From Paramagnetospirillum magneticum AMB-1 (GTDB lineage Bacteria > Pseudomonadota > Alphaproteobacteria > Rhodospirillales > Magnetospirillaceae): a DNA stretch of 64,000 bases. The notes beneath the pieces were generated by a model. It saw nothing but the letters and a program-made list of their open reading frames with translations. It was not told where the DNA came from and searched no databases. Positions 25,916 to 34,669 of the stretch are shown piece after piece; positions within the stretch are counted from its first letter, which is position 1; every line of letters begins with the position of its first letter. A program made the translations under genes and the position numbers. The stretch lies in the NCBI RefSeq assembly GCF_000009985.1, contig NC_007626.1:3837943-3901942 (forward strand), read 5' to 3'.

Positions 25916-27799
25916 ATGTACCATGACAACGACCGCTCCAAGCTGTTCTCCCGCCGAGCCATGATGCTGGCCGGCGGCAAGGCCGGACTGATGGGGGCGC
26001 TGGCGGCCCGCATGTACTACCTGCAGGTCATGGAGGCCGACAAATACGCCGTCCAGGCCGAGGACAACCGCATCAGCACCCGCCTGCTGGCCCCGCCGCG
26101 CGGGCTAATTCTGGACCGCAACGGCATCGCCATGGCGGTCAACCAGCACAATTACCGCGTCATGGTGGTGCCCGAGCAGACTCCGTCGCTGGACTACACC
26201 CTGGACGCCCTGGCCAAGATCATCGCCATCGGCGACGGCGACCGCTCGCGCATCCACAAGGAAGTGCGCCGCCGCCGCAGCTTCGTGCCGCTCAGCGTGC
26301 GCGAGAACCTGACCTGGGAGGAAGTGGCGCGCGTCGAGGTCAACGCCGCCGACCTGCCCGGCGTGGTCATCGACGTGGGGCAAAGCCGCTATTACCCGCT
26401 GGAGAGCCTGGGCGCCCATATCCTGGGCTACGTCTCGGCGGTGTCCGAGAACGAGCTGTCCGGCGACCCGCTGGAGGAGTTGCCGGGCTTTCGCATCGGC
26501 AAGGGCGGGGTCGAGCGCATCTACGACATGGCCCTGCGCGGCCGCCACGGCACCTCGACGCTGGAGGTCAATTCGGTGGGCCGCGTCATCCGCGAGCTGG
26601 AGCGCAAGGAAGGCGAGCCCGGTCTCGACCTCAACCTGACGCTCGACATGAAGCTGCAGGAATACGCCGCCCAGCGCCTGGGTGAGGAAAGCGCCGCGGT
26701 GGTGGTCATGGACATCCATACCGGCGACGTGGTGGTCATGGCGTCGACGCCCAGCTTCGACCCCAATTCCTTCAATCGCGGCCTGTCCAACGAGGAATGG
26801 AAGGATTTGTCCACCAATCCCCGCTCGCCGCTGACCAACAAGGCCATCGGCGGCACCTTTGCCCCCGGCTCCACCTTCAAGATGCTGACCGCGCTGGCCG
26901 CCCTGGAGGCCCGCGACATCACGCCGGAGATGCGGGTGTTCTGCTCGGGCCACACCCAGTTGGGCTCCCTCAAGTTCCATTGCTGGAAAAAGGAAGGCCA
27001 CGGCGCCCAGGACCTGGTGACCGGCATCAAAAATTCCTGCGACGTCTATTTCTATGAAATCGCGCGGCGGGTGGGTTACGAAAAGATCGCCGAAATGGCA
27101 AAGAAGTTCGGCCTGGGCGCCCCCACCGGCATCGACCTGCCGGGCGAGAAGTCGGGCATCATCCCCAACAAGGCCTGGAAGAAGGCCACCCTGAAGCAGC
27201 CCTGGTATCCCGGCGAGACCCTGGTCAACGCCATCGGCCAGGGCTATGTCACCGCCACCGCCATGCAGTTGGCCACCATGACGGCGCGCATCGCCAATGG
27301 CGGCTACGCGGTGGTGCCCCATGTGGCCCGCGACCAAATCTCGGAAAAGTCGGCGAAAAGCCGCGCCACCCCGTCCTGGCCCAGCCTGGACGTGTCGCGC
27401 CAGTCGCTGGCCCTGGTCCGCAAGGGTATGTTCGCGGTATCCAACGAGCCGGGCGGCACCGCTTACAAGGCCCGCATCACCCAGGAAGGCATGTGGCTGT
27501 CGGGCAAGACCGGCTCGGCCCAGGTACGGCGCATCACCCTGCGCGAGCGCGAGACCGGGGTGAAGAAGAACGACCAGCTGCCCTGGAAGGAGCGCGACCA
27601 CGCACTGTTCGTGGCCTATGCCCCGGAAGAGAGCCCGCGCTATTCCATCGCCGTCATCGTCGAGCATGGCGGCGGCGGCTCGGCGGTGGCCGCACCCATC
27701 GCCCGCGACATCATGATCGAAGTGCAAAAGCGCGACATGGCCCGGGTCGCCACCGATGCCAGCGGCGAGCCCCTGAATCCCGACCTGAGGAGATTCTGA
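25916..27799 (+). CDS. mrdA: Penicillin-binding protein 2 (elongation transpeptidase)
   Basis: PBP2 cross-links peptidoglycan during cell elongation with RodA as glycosyltransferase partner. The 627-residue product has an N-terminal membrane helix, the PBP dimerisation domain (with RLLAPPRGLILDRNG and the GKGGVERIYD segment) and the transpeptidase domain. The active-site motifs are intact: Ser319 in STFK, Ser374 in the SxN-equivalent NSCD, and Lys531 in KTG. It begins 12 bases after mreD, and its stop shares bases with the rodA start. Confidence 0.97.
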   Translation: MYHDNDRSKLFSRRAMMLAGGKAGLMGALAARMYYLQVMEADKYAVQAEDNRISTRLLAPPRGLILDRNGIAMAVNQHNYRVMVVPEQTPSLDYTLDALAKIIAIGDGDRSRIHKEVRRRRSFVPLSVRENLTWEEVARVEVNAADLPGVVIDVGQSRYYPLESLGAHILGYVSAVSENELSGDPLEELPGFRIGKGGVERIYDMALRGRHGTSTLEVNSVGRVIRELERKEGEPGLDLNLTLDMKLQEYAAQRLGEESAAVVVMDIHTGDVVVMASTPSFDPNSFNRGLSNEEWKDLSTNPRSPLTNKAIGGTFAPGSTFKMLTALAALEARDITPEMRVFCSGHTQLGSLKFHCWKKEGHGAQDLVTGIKNSCDVYFYEIARRVGYEKIAEMAKKFGLGAPTGIDLPGEKSGIIPNKAWKKATLKQPWYPGETLVNAIGQGYVTATAMQLATMTARIANGGYAVVPHVARDQISEKSAKSRATPSWPSLDVSRQSLALVRKGMFAVSNEPGGTAYKARITQEGMWLSGKTGSAQVRRITLRERETGVKKNDQLPWKERDHALFVAYAPEESPRYSIAVIVEHGGGGSAVAAPIARDIMIEVQKRDMARVATDASGEPLNPDLRRF

Positions 27800-28962
27800 T
27801 GCTCCGGCCGCTGCCGCGCACGCCGTCGCGCCTAAACCGGACCGAGATGTCCATGCGCGACAAGATCTGGCAGATCAACTGGTCGCTGATCGCCGTGCTG
27901 ACCGCCATCGCCGGAGTGGGCTTCGCCACGCTGTACTCGGCGGCCCAGGGCTCGATCGAACCCTGGGCGTTCAAGCAGATGATCCGCTTCGCCATCGGCA
28001 TCGGCCTGATGATCTCGGTGGCCATGATCGACCTGCGCTTCTGGATGCGCCATGCCTACACCTTCTACGCCATCGCCTTCGTGCTGCTGGTGCTGGTGGA
28101 ACTGAAAGGCACCATCGGCATGGGGGCGCAGCGCTGGATCGACCTGGGCTTCATCCAGCTGCAGCCCTCGGAGATCATGAAGATCGCCCTGATTCTGTCG
28201 CTCGCCCGCTATTTTCACGGCGCCGGCCAGCAGGAGATCGGCCGACCGCTGTTCCTGATTCCGCCGCTGATCATGGTGTTCACCCCCGCCATCCTGGTGC
28301 TGAAGCAGCCCGATCTCGGCACCGCCATGATGCTGGTGATGAGTTCCGGCGCCCTGTTCTTCATGGCCGGAGTACGCATGTGGAAATTCGTGGTGGTCAT
28401 CGCCGGGGCCGGTGCCGCCGTGCCGGTGGCCTGGCAGTTCCTGCGCGAATACCAGAAGAAGCGCGTGCTGATCTTCATGAATCCCGAGGACGATCCCCTG
28501 GGCGCCGGCTATCACATCACCCAGTCCAAGATCGCCCTGGGCTCGGGGGGCGTGTTCGGCAAGGGCTATATGATGGGGACGCAAAGCCGCCTCAACTTCC
28601 TGCCGGAAAAGCAGACCGACTTCATCTTCACCATGTTCGCCGAGGAATGGGGCATGATGGGCGGGCTGGTGCTGCTGGGGCTCTACGCCCTGCTGCTGGC
28701 CTATGGCTACGCCATCGCCATCCGCTGCCGCTCGCAGTTCGGCCGGCTGGTGGCCCACGGCATCGCCACCACCTTCTTCCTCTATTTCTTCATCAACACC
28801 GCCATGGTGATGGGACTGGTGCCGGTGGTCGGCGTGCCGCTGCCGCTGATCTCCTATGGCGGCACCGCCATGCTGTCGCTGCTGGTGGGCTGGGGCCTGG
28901 TGATGAGCGCCTATATCCACCGCGACATCCCCATCTCGCGGCGCGGCATGGGCGAGGACTAG
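27799..28962 (+). CDS. mrdB: RodA, elongasome peptidoglycan glycosyltransferase (SEDS)
   Basis: RodA polymerises glycan strands from lipid II in the elongasome. The 387-residue product has about ten membrane helices and SEDS-family motifs, including LQPSEIMKIALILSLARYF, KQPDLGTAM, FLPEKQTDFIF and the late VGVPLPLISYGGTAML. The ATG at 27799 overlaps the mrdA stop (TGATG). It is the last gene of the shape operon and is followed at once by a hairpin and a dispersed repeat. Confidence 0.97.
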   Translation: MLRPLPRTPSRLNRTEMSMRDKIWQINWSLIAVLTAIAGVGFATLYSAAQGSIEPWAFKQMIRFAIGIGLMISVAMIDLRFWMRHAYTFYAIAFVLLVLVELKGTIGMGAQRWIDLGFIQLQPSEIMKIALILSLARYFHGAGQQEIGRPLFLIPPLIMVFTPAILVLKQPDLGTAMMLVMSSGALFFMAGVRMWKFVVVIAGAGAAVPVAWQFLREYQKKRVLIFMNPEDDPLGAGYHITQSKIALGSGGVFGKGYMMGTQSRLNFLPEKQTDFIFTMFAEEWGMMGGLVLLGLYALLLAYGYAIAIRCRSQFGRLVAHGIATTFFLYFFINTAMVMGLVPVVGVPLPLISYGGTAMLSLLVGWGLVMSAYIHRDIPISRRGMGED

Positions 28963-28993
28963 AGTTCTTCGCACTTAAAAAGTCGAAGAACTC
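28962..28993 (+). terminator. Hairpin directly after mrdB
   Basis: GAGTTCTTCG (28962-28971) pairs perfectly with CGAAGAACTC (28984-28993). It begins on the last base of the mrdB stop codon. A second compact hairpin, GAAAAAGC-GGA-GCTTTTTC, lies at 29020-29038. Neither has a long T run, so termination is likely but not certain. Confidence 0.6.
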
Positions 28994-29094
28994 TTAAGCC
29001 CGAGTGGCACTTGAGCCCTGAAAAAGCGGAGCTTTTTCGTACAGGCGGCATCTTAAAGCGCTGGGGCAATCCGCCTGCGGAGAAGCCACGCTTC

Positions 29095-29228
29095 GGGGGC
29101 TTTTGCCCCCGATCCCCCAACCGGGAAGCACAGCTTCCCGGACCTTTCAGCGTTTCAAAAGCGGGAGGTTCAGAGGCTGTGCCTCCGAGCGGGTCTGGGC
29201 GGCAGCCCTGCCGCAAAGCGGGGTTTTT
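29095..29228 (+). repeat. Dispersed multi-hairpin repeat, copy 1
   Basis: This copy begins GGGGGCTTTTGCCCCC and contains the stem-loops GGGAAGC-ACA-GCTTCCC and GAGGC-TGT-GCCTC. It ends in a G/C-rich hairpin followed by GCGGGGTTTTT. Clear relatives in the same orientation lie at 44649-44769 and 45294-45439. It occupies most of the 325-base gap between mrdB and the minus-strand gene at 29288; no protein is convincing here. Confidence 0.8.
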
Positions 29229-29240
29229 GACTCTGGTCCA

Positions 29241-29274
29241 AAGAAAAAGCCCCGAGGCGGCGCCTTGGGGCTTT
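29241..29274 (-). terminator. Rho-independent terminator for the minus-strand gene at 29288
   Basis: AAAGCCCC (29246-29253) pairs with GGGGCTTT (29267-29274), with further pairing inside (AGGCG with CGCCT). On the minus strand the hairpin is followed by a T-rich run (AAGAAAAA at 29241-29248 on the plus strand). Confidence 0.75.
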
Positions 29275-29287
29275 GGGGGCTGGCGGA

Positions 29288-29518
29288 TCAGACGTCCTTT
29301 TCGGGGTCGATGTCGAAACGGCGCTTGCCGTACTTGCCGGTAAAGGACGGGCCGTCGTCGATCTCGACGTGATCCCGGCCGAAGGTCGCCTGGCGCAACA
29401 GCCGCTCCTGCAACTCCATCAGATGCTTGAAATACTGCATCATCTGGTTGGTGGAGTTCATCCAGCCTTCCAGCATGGCCTGCTGCATCGCAAGCATGTT
29501 CTTGTAGGGATCCGTCAT
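29288..29518 (-). CDS. Small helical protein of unknown function (76 aa)
   Basis: The product has a helical, Met/Gln-rich N-terminal part (NMLAMQQAMLEGWMNSTNQM, about 7-26) and a charged C-terminal tail that ends FDIDPEKDV. The N-terminal pattern loosely recalls phasin-type or small coiled-coil proteins, but I cannot assign a family. The ATG at 29518 is chosen because TGGAGGG lies at good spacing before it; a longer in-frame extension to 29617 is Arg/Pro-rich and unlikely. It has its own terminator. Confidence 0.6.
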   Translation of the reverse strand: MTDPYKNMLAMQQAMLEGWMNSTNQMMQYFKHLMELQERLLRQATFGRDHVEIDDGPSFTGKYGKRRFDIDPEKDV

Positions 29519-29704
29519 TGTCTTGCCCTCCAGATGGGCGGGACATAGCCCAGGCGGGCGACGGCGCCGCCCCCCGGGGTATTCCCGTTCTCCCCGCCCC
29601 TGCCGGATCTTATCCATGACGAACCGGTTGGGACCAGAGAACTCATGGTAGCGCAGAAGAGGAACGCATTCCAGCCACCCCGATGCAATTCCGATATGGC
29701 CGGA

Positions 29705-30034
29705 TCACAGGGCGGCGAGAGCGGCGGTCCGGTCGGCGTAGATGGACAGGATCTTGGCGAAGCCCGAGACGTCGAACACCTCGCGGATATGGGGCTTCAT
29801 GGAGCACAGGGCGAATTTGCGGGTGCCCCGCGTCATCTTGGCGCCCACCAGAACCACGCGCAGGCCGGCGCTGGAGATGTAGTCCAGTTCCCCGAAATCG
29901 ATCAGAATCTTCGGCGCGCCGGCGTTGACCACTGCCAGGACCCGGGCCTCGAAGGCCTTGGCCGTCGAACTGTCCACCCGGGCCAGGGGGACCAGCACGG
30001 TGGCATCGCCAGCCTGCTCTTCACGGATTTCCAT
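29705..30034 (-). CDS. STAS-domain anti-sigma-factor antagonist (RsbV/SpoIIAA type)
   Basis: This 109-residue single-domain STAS protein is the switch component of a partner-switching pathway: unphosphorylated it binds a kinase-type ATPase, phosphorylated it releases it. The segment LDYISSAGLRVVL aligns with the SpoIIAA phosphorylation site, with Ser55 in the phospho-acceptor position. The start is the ATG at 30034 behind GGAGA; a TTG at 30040 is less likely. It follows the SpoIIE-ATPase gene by 14 bases and ends the six-gene cluster. Its direct phosphatase and kinase are probably the two ends of that upstream protein. Confidence 0.9.
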   Translation of the reverse strand: MEIREEQAGDATVLVPLARVDSSTAKAFEARVLAVVNAGAPKILIDFGELDYISSAGLRVVLVGAKMTRGTRKFALCSMKPHIREVFDVSGFAKILSIYADRTAALAAL

Positions 30035-30048
30035 AACCAAAAACTCTC

Positions 30049-32748
30049 CTATGCCGAAATCGTCTTGCGCAGCGTGGTGGTGTTGCGCCCCCCCTCGTGC
30101 GCGTAATCGGTTCCATCCATGAATTCCTTCACCAGAAACACCCCCAGCCCGCCGATGGGGCGGTCATCCACGTCCAGGTCGAGATCGGGGATCGGAGCCT
30201 CAACGAAGGGATTGTACTCCTTGGCATCGTCGATGATGGTGGTCACGAATTCGCGGCCATCGTAGACGAACTCCACCTGGATTTCATGACTATCCTCGTC
30301 ATCATATCCATATGAGATAATATTGGTGATCAATTCGTCCAGACAGACGTTGAGGTTGAACGCCAGCTTCTCCGGGAGATTGTGTTTCTCCACGAAGACA
30401 TCGACCAATTCGGCGAGACGCTCCAGTTCCCCCACATCATTGGCGATGACCATGGCGACCCGGTCGGGTTCCATGGGGACGGAGACGGACGGCGTGGCGG
30501 CGGGCTGCCGCACCGGCGGCGCCGCGATTTCGTCCTCGGGCGCCCCCTGGGCCCTGCCGTCCATCTCGTTGCCTCCCGTCGCCGGAAAGCCGGTCAGCAT
30601 CAGCCGCGGCCGGTCTTCCATGGGCGCATCCGCCTCATTGGAAGCCAGATCGAACCGCAAGGTCAACATGGTGATATCGTCGAATTGTGGCGCGGATCCA
30701 ACGAAGGCCTCGACCGAGCGCAGCACGGCGGCGATCACCGCCTCGGGGGCGGTGTCGGCAGTGCGGCCCAGTTCGGCGATCAGCCGCGGCTCGTCATAGA
30801 GGGCGTCGACGGAATCCTGGGCCTCGGTCACGCCGTCGGTATAGAGATGGACCACCTCGCCCGGCGCCAGCTGGAAGTGGCCGGTCTCGTAGTCCAGATC
30901 CTCCATGACGCCCAACGCCACGCCCGACACGTCGCGGATGGCGTCCACCCGGCCATCGCCGCGCAGGATCATGGGCGGCGGATGGCCGGCATTGCAAAAG
31001 CCCACCTCGCCGGTGCGGGTGTCGAGCACGCCGTAGAAGCAGGTGGCGAACAGGGTCTGGGGGTTGTCGCGGGCCAGCATGGTATTGACGAAGGCCAGGC
31101 ATTCGCCGGGGGAACTGGACAGCGGCGCCACCGCCTTGACCAGCGAGCGGGTGATGGCGATGAACATGGCCGCCGGCACGCCCTTGCCCGAGGCGTCGCC
31201 GATGACGAAGCCCAGATTGTGGTGATCGATGAAGAAGAAGTCGTAGAAGTCGCCTCCCACCTCCTTGGCGGGCACCATGGAGGCATGGATCTGGAACTCG
31301 GCCCGGTCGGGGAAGGGCGGGAAGACCTGGGGCAGCGAGGACAGCTGCAGCTCGCGGGCGAAGTCCAGTTCCTGGCGAAGCGCCGCCAGCTGGTCGCGGG
31401 TGCGCAGGGCCTCGCGCAGGATCTCCACGTCACGGGTGCGCTCGGCGATCAGCGATTCCAGACGCTCGTGCTGTTCGCGGATGCGCGACGACATGGTCTG
31501 GAAGGCCACCGCCAACACTTCCAGCTCGCCCTTGGCGCCGTCGCCGCCCTGGTCGCCCGAGGTCGAGCGGTTGGACAATTCCTCGATCTGCTTCAGATCA
31601 CCCAGCACCGCCTCGCGGGCGTCCTGCTCCAGCATCTCGGACAGGCGCAGCATCTGCAGCCGGATGAACAGTTCCTGGCGGCGGCGCTGGCGCTCGCGCC
31701 GCTCCTCCAGCATGTCGATCTTGATGGCGTTCTCGCGGAACACGCCCACGGTGCTGGCGATGCGGCCGATCTCGTCGTTTTCGTGCCGCACGTCCAGCAT
31801 CACCGAGGTGTCGCCCCGCGACAGGGCGTTCAGCACGGCGATGGCCTGGTCGAGAGGGTCGAACGAGCGGCGCAGATAGACCGAGAACACCACCAGCACC
31901 AGCAGCAGGAACACCCCCACCGCACCGATGGCGATCATGCGGATTTCGTGCTGGCGGGCCTGGGTGTCGGTGGAATCGCGCACGCTGACCAGGGCGCCGA
32001 TCACCCTGCCCTCGCCGTCGGACAGCGGAAACACCACCACGGAATAGAAGCGCGAGCCGTCGCGCCAGGTCTCCAGCCGGCTCTTGCGTACCGAGATCTT
32101 GGACTCGAAGACCCGCCACAGCAGGTCGTTGGTGCCGTCGGTCATATGGCCGGCGCGATCCACCAGGAAGACGTCCGAGCCGGTGGACGCCTTGAACTCC
32201 TCCAGCGGCGGACGCAGGTCGGAGACGATGGTGGCCACGCCGATCACCGCCTTGTCCAGCGCCGCCAGAGGCACGGTGATGGCGGCGATGAACTGCTTGT
32301 CGCTGTTCTGGGTGACGCCGGTGCGCGCCTTGCCCGTCTCGGCGATCAGACGCACGGTGCCGGCATCCACCAGCGGAGTCTCCAGCAGCGATCCCTGGGA
32401 CGAATACAGCAGGTCGCCGTCCAGGCCGACGATCTCCACCCGGCCCACGCCGCGCCGGGTCAGGCCGGCGATGGTCGGCGTCATAGCCTCGCGCGCCTCG
32501 CTGGGGCTCTTGCGGGCGATGGCGGAAATCATCTCCTGATTGGCCAACAGCAGCGGCGTGGCCCCCTCCAGGCGCTGGACGGTGTTCTCCACCAGCTTGT
32601 CCCAGAAGATCTGCTGGCCGTTCAAGGTGGCCTGGACATAGCGCTCGTCGGCCAGATCCTCGTTCTTCACCCCCGCGAAGAACAGCCCCGCCACCAGCAG
32701 GGAATAGGTCGCGGTGACGATGAGGGTTACGCGGGTGCGGAGCAGCAT
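30049..32748 (-). CDS. Membrane sensor with HAMP, SpoIIE-type PP2C phosphatase and RsbW-like ATPase domains
   Basis: The 899-residue protein joins sensing to both arms of a partner switch. Membrane helix 1 is at about 7-27, an extracytoplasmic sensor domain at 28-268, helix 2 at 270-291, HAMP at 292-345 and a coiled coil to about 460. The PP2C domain (475-690) has the metal-binding motifs GGDFYDFF, GDASGKG and QFDDIT. The C-terminal GHKL ATPase (about 760-895) has the N-box LDELITNIISYG and the glycine-rich GGLGVFLVK. Phosphatase and serine-kinase-like domains in one chain, next to a STAS gene, imply that STAS phosphorylation is set by this one sensor. Its first 22 bases overlap the formyltransferase gene. 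Confidence 0.9.
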   Translation of the reverse strand: MLLRTRVTLIVTATYSLLVAGLFFAGVKNEDLADERYVQATLNGQQIFWDKLVENTVQRLEGATPLLLANQEMISAIARKSPSEAREAMTPTIAGLTRRGVGRVEIVGLDGDLLYSSQGSLLETPLVDAGTVRLIAETGKARTGVTQNSDKQFIAAITVPLAALDKAVIGVATIVSDLRPPLEEFKASTGSDVFLVDRAGHMTDGTNDLLWRVFESKISVRKSRLETWRDGSRFYSVVVFPLSDGEGRVIGALVSVRDSTDTQARQHEIRMIAIGAVGVFLLLVLVVFSVYLRRSFDPLDQAIAVLNALSRGDTSVMLDVRHENDEIGRIASTVGVFRENAIKIDMLEERRERQRRRQELFIRLQMLRLSEMLEQDAREAVLGDLKQIEELSNRSTSGDQGGDGAKGELEVLAVAFQTMSSRIREQHERLESLIAERTRDVEILREALRTRDQLAALRQELDFARELQLSSLPQVFPPFPDRAEFQIHASMVPAKEVGGDFYDFFFIDHHNLGFVIGDASGKGVPAAMFIAITRSLVKAVAPLSSSPGECLAFVNTMLARDNPQTLFATCFYGVLDTRTGEVGFCNAGHPPPMILRGDGRVDAIRDVSGVALGVMEDLDYETGHFQLAPGEVVHLYTDGVTEAQDSVDALYDEPRLIAELGRTADTAPEAVIAAVLRSVEAFVGSAPQFDDITMLTLRFDLASNEADAPMEDRPRLMLTGFPATGGNEMDGRAQGAPEDEIAAPPVRQPAATPSVSVPMEPDRVAMVIANDVGELERLAELVDVFVEKHNLPEKLAFNLNVCLDELITNIISYGYDDEDSHEIQVEFVYDGREFVTTIIDDAKEYNPFVEAPIPDLDLDVDDRPIGGLGVFLVKEFMDGTDYAHEGGRNTTTLRKTISA

Positions 32749-33641
32749 GGGTCCCCCCGCCCGTTGTTCACCGCCCGGGCCACCGCGCTGGGCATGGCCA
32801 TGTCCGGCGGCAGGAAACCCGACAGGATTTCGAGATATTCGTTGGGCTCGAACAACTTCAGACCCTTGGCCCGGAAATCGGCGAAGGGCTCGGCTCCGGG
32901 CAGCGAGACGTATTGCCGCTGGCTGAAATCCTGCACCGCATACTGGGGCTCGCGCCCCTGGCGCAATCCATCCAGCATGGCGAGGAACAGGTCCAGGCCC
33001 GGCCGGTAGGTGTTGACCACATGCCAGAGCAGCGAGCGGCTACGATCCACGGGCAGATAGCCGATCCCGACAATGGGACCGGTATCGATGCCCTTGTCCA
33101 CCCGGTGGAGGGTGCAGCCGATGGCGTCGGAGCCGTCCAGCATGCAGCGGAACGGCGCAAACAGGCCGGCATAGCGCGGCAGGGCGCCGGGATGGATGTT
33201 ATAGGTCCCCAGGGGGGGGATATCGTAGGTGTTGGGCTTGAAGATCAGCGAGAAGCGCGCCGAAATGGTCAGGTCGGGAGCAAAGGCCCGAATGCGGGCC
33301 TCACCGTCCGGGCCATTGAGATCGGTGATGCTCTCGATGGTGATGCCATAGCGGGCCGACAGGGCGGCAAAGGTCTCAAGACGAGCCCTCGGCGCCTCGC
33401 CACGCCCCACCTCGGCGCGATCGAGCAGCGGGAACAAGATGTCCACCGGCAGATCGCGTTCGTAGAACTTGATCTCCGCCAGTTCGGGGACGGTGTTCTC
33501 TACGGGCCGGGTCTTCTCGCTCATCAGCACCATCACCTTGCAATCGGCAAGGCGCGGCAACAGCGTATTGAGAATCAAGGCGCCCGCCAGATCCATCTTA
33601 GTACAGACAAGGATACGCAATGGCGGCCGGTGAGGATTCAA
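32727..33641 (-). CDS. Formyltransferase-family protein of unknown substrate
   Basis: The 304-residue protein has the methionyl-tRNA/GART formyltransferase fold. Its catalytic residues are present: Asn and His in YNIHPGALPRYAG (about residues 152-163) and Asp in DKGIDTGPIV (about 184-193). It is not Fmt or PurN by length and lacks a recognisable Fmt C-terminal domain. Some relatives modify sugar nucleotides or act in natural-product pathways. The start is taken as TTG 33641, with AAGGAG 8 bases upstream, overlapping the previous stop as TTGA; TTG at 33620 is an alternative. It lies between a solute-binding protein and a SpoIIE sensor, which is an unusual place for such an enzyme. Confidence 0.75.
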   Translation of the reverse strand: MNPHRPPLRILVCTKMDLAGALILNTLLPRLADCKVMVLMSEKTRPVENTVPELAEIKFYERDLPVDILFPLLDRAEVGRGEAPRARLETFAALSARYGITIESITDLNGPDGEARIRAFAPDLTISARFSLIFKPNTYDIPPLGTYNIHPGALPRYAGLFAPFRCMLDGSDAIGCTLHRVDKGIDTGPIVGIGYLPVDRSRSLLWHVVNTYRPGLDLFLAMLDGLRQGREPQYAVQDFSQRQYVSLPGAEPFADFRAKGLKLFEPNEYLEILSGFLPPDMAMPSAVARAVNNGRGDPCCSAPA

Positions 33642-34669
33642 GGCTTGCTCTCCTTCGCCTCGGTCCCGTCGATGATCTCGGCCAGCCCCATCAGCTTCAT
33701 GGGGGGGAAGAGACCGATCTGACGCACCACCGGCATGTTGATCAGCACCGACAATCGCTTGGGCGCATCGATGGGAATGTCCTTGGGCGCAATCTTGCGC
33801 ACCAGAATCTGTTCCGCCTTGTAGGCGGTCAGTTGACCGACCGTGTAATAGCGGTAGACGCCGCCGAACATGGCCTTGGAGGTCACCACCGGATTCTCCG
33901 CCGCGGCGAAGGTGGGGATGGCATGGTCCAGCGCCGCCTGGGTCAGGAGATCGCGGTTGACGTTGAGAAAGGTATCGGGCGGGATGTAAAGGAAATCCAC
34001 CCGAGCCGCCTTGATCTCGGCCACTTTGGCCGCGATGCTCGAGGCCTTGGGCTTGCCGCCCTCCACCTCCACCGGCAAGGCGACGACGCTGAAGCCGGTG
34101 GCCTTGCCGATACCTTCCAATTGCTCCGCCGCCACCTGGGAATTGCGCTCCAAGGGGTTGTAGACCATCCCCAGCCGCTGCAGCGGCCGGTAGGACTGGA
34201 TCAGGTTGACCTGGGTCTCCATGGGAACCAGATAGAGCGTGCCGGTGATGTTGCGTTCCGACGAGGTCAGGCTGGGAACCACGCCGCCCACCGGCTGCGA
34301 CACCACGGCGAACACCGCCGGGATATCGGTGATATGCTGCGCCGGATCGACGGCATCGAGACGCCCCAGCATCTCCTCGCTGACCGTGGTGCCCCAGGTG
34401 AAGACCAGATCCACCTTCAGCGCCTTGGCCTCGGCGACGAACTCCTTCAGCTTGGCCTTGTCCTGGCCGGCATCGCGAATGATCAGTTCCACCGGGATGC
34501 CCTGGTTGGCGAAGTAATCCTTGAAGCCCTGGGCAGCATCTTCCCAGCCCCGCCACAGGGCCATGTAGATGCGGAAGGGCTTGGCCGCCTCGGCCGCCGG
34601 GGCGGCGCCCGGCCAGACCAAGGAGCAAAGGACCAGGCAAAGGGCTGCGAGGCGCCTCATTCGTCCCAC
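33638..34669 (-). CDS. ABC-type substrate-binding protein (PF04392-like)
   Basis: This periplasmic binding protein has a signal peptide (about residues 1-26, ending PAAEA) and a type I periplasmic binding fold. The 343-residue length and segments such as DLVFTWGTTVSEEML, VVSQPVGGVVPSLT, NITGT and GMVYNPLERNSQ fit the ABC_sub_bind family, whose ligands are mostly unknown. No ABC permease or ATPase gene is next to it, which suggests it serves as a ligand-sensing partner of the membrane sensors or of the MFS fusion. It overlaps the MFS gene by 13 bases and the formyltransferase start by 4. Confidence 0.88.
   Translation of the reverse strand: MGRMRRLAALCLVLCSLVWPGAAPAAEAAKPFRIYMALWRGWEDAAQGFKDYFANQGIPVELIIRDAGQDKAKLKEFVAEAKALKVDLVFTWGTTVSEEMLGRLDAVDPAQHITDIPAVFAVVSQPVGGVVPSLTSSERNITGTLYLVPMETQVNLIQSYRPLQRLGMVYNPLERNSQVAAEQLEGIGKATGFSVVALPVEVEGGKPKASSIAAKVAEIKAARVDFLYIPPDTFLNVNRDLLTQAALDHAIPTFAAAENPVVTSKAMFGGVYRYYTVGQLTAYKAEQILVRKIAPKDIPIDAPKRLSVLINMPVVRQIGLFPPMKLMGLAEIIDGTEAKESKP

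Noticed and set aside
28996..29230. Short protein frames in the mrdB downstream region
   Set aside because: The translated peptides are by-products of the multi-hairpin repeat, which recurs at two other non-coding sites in different frames.
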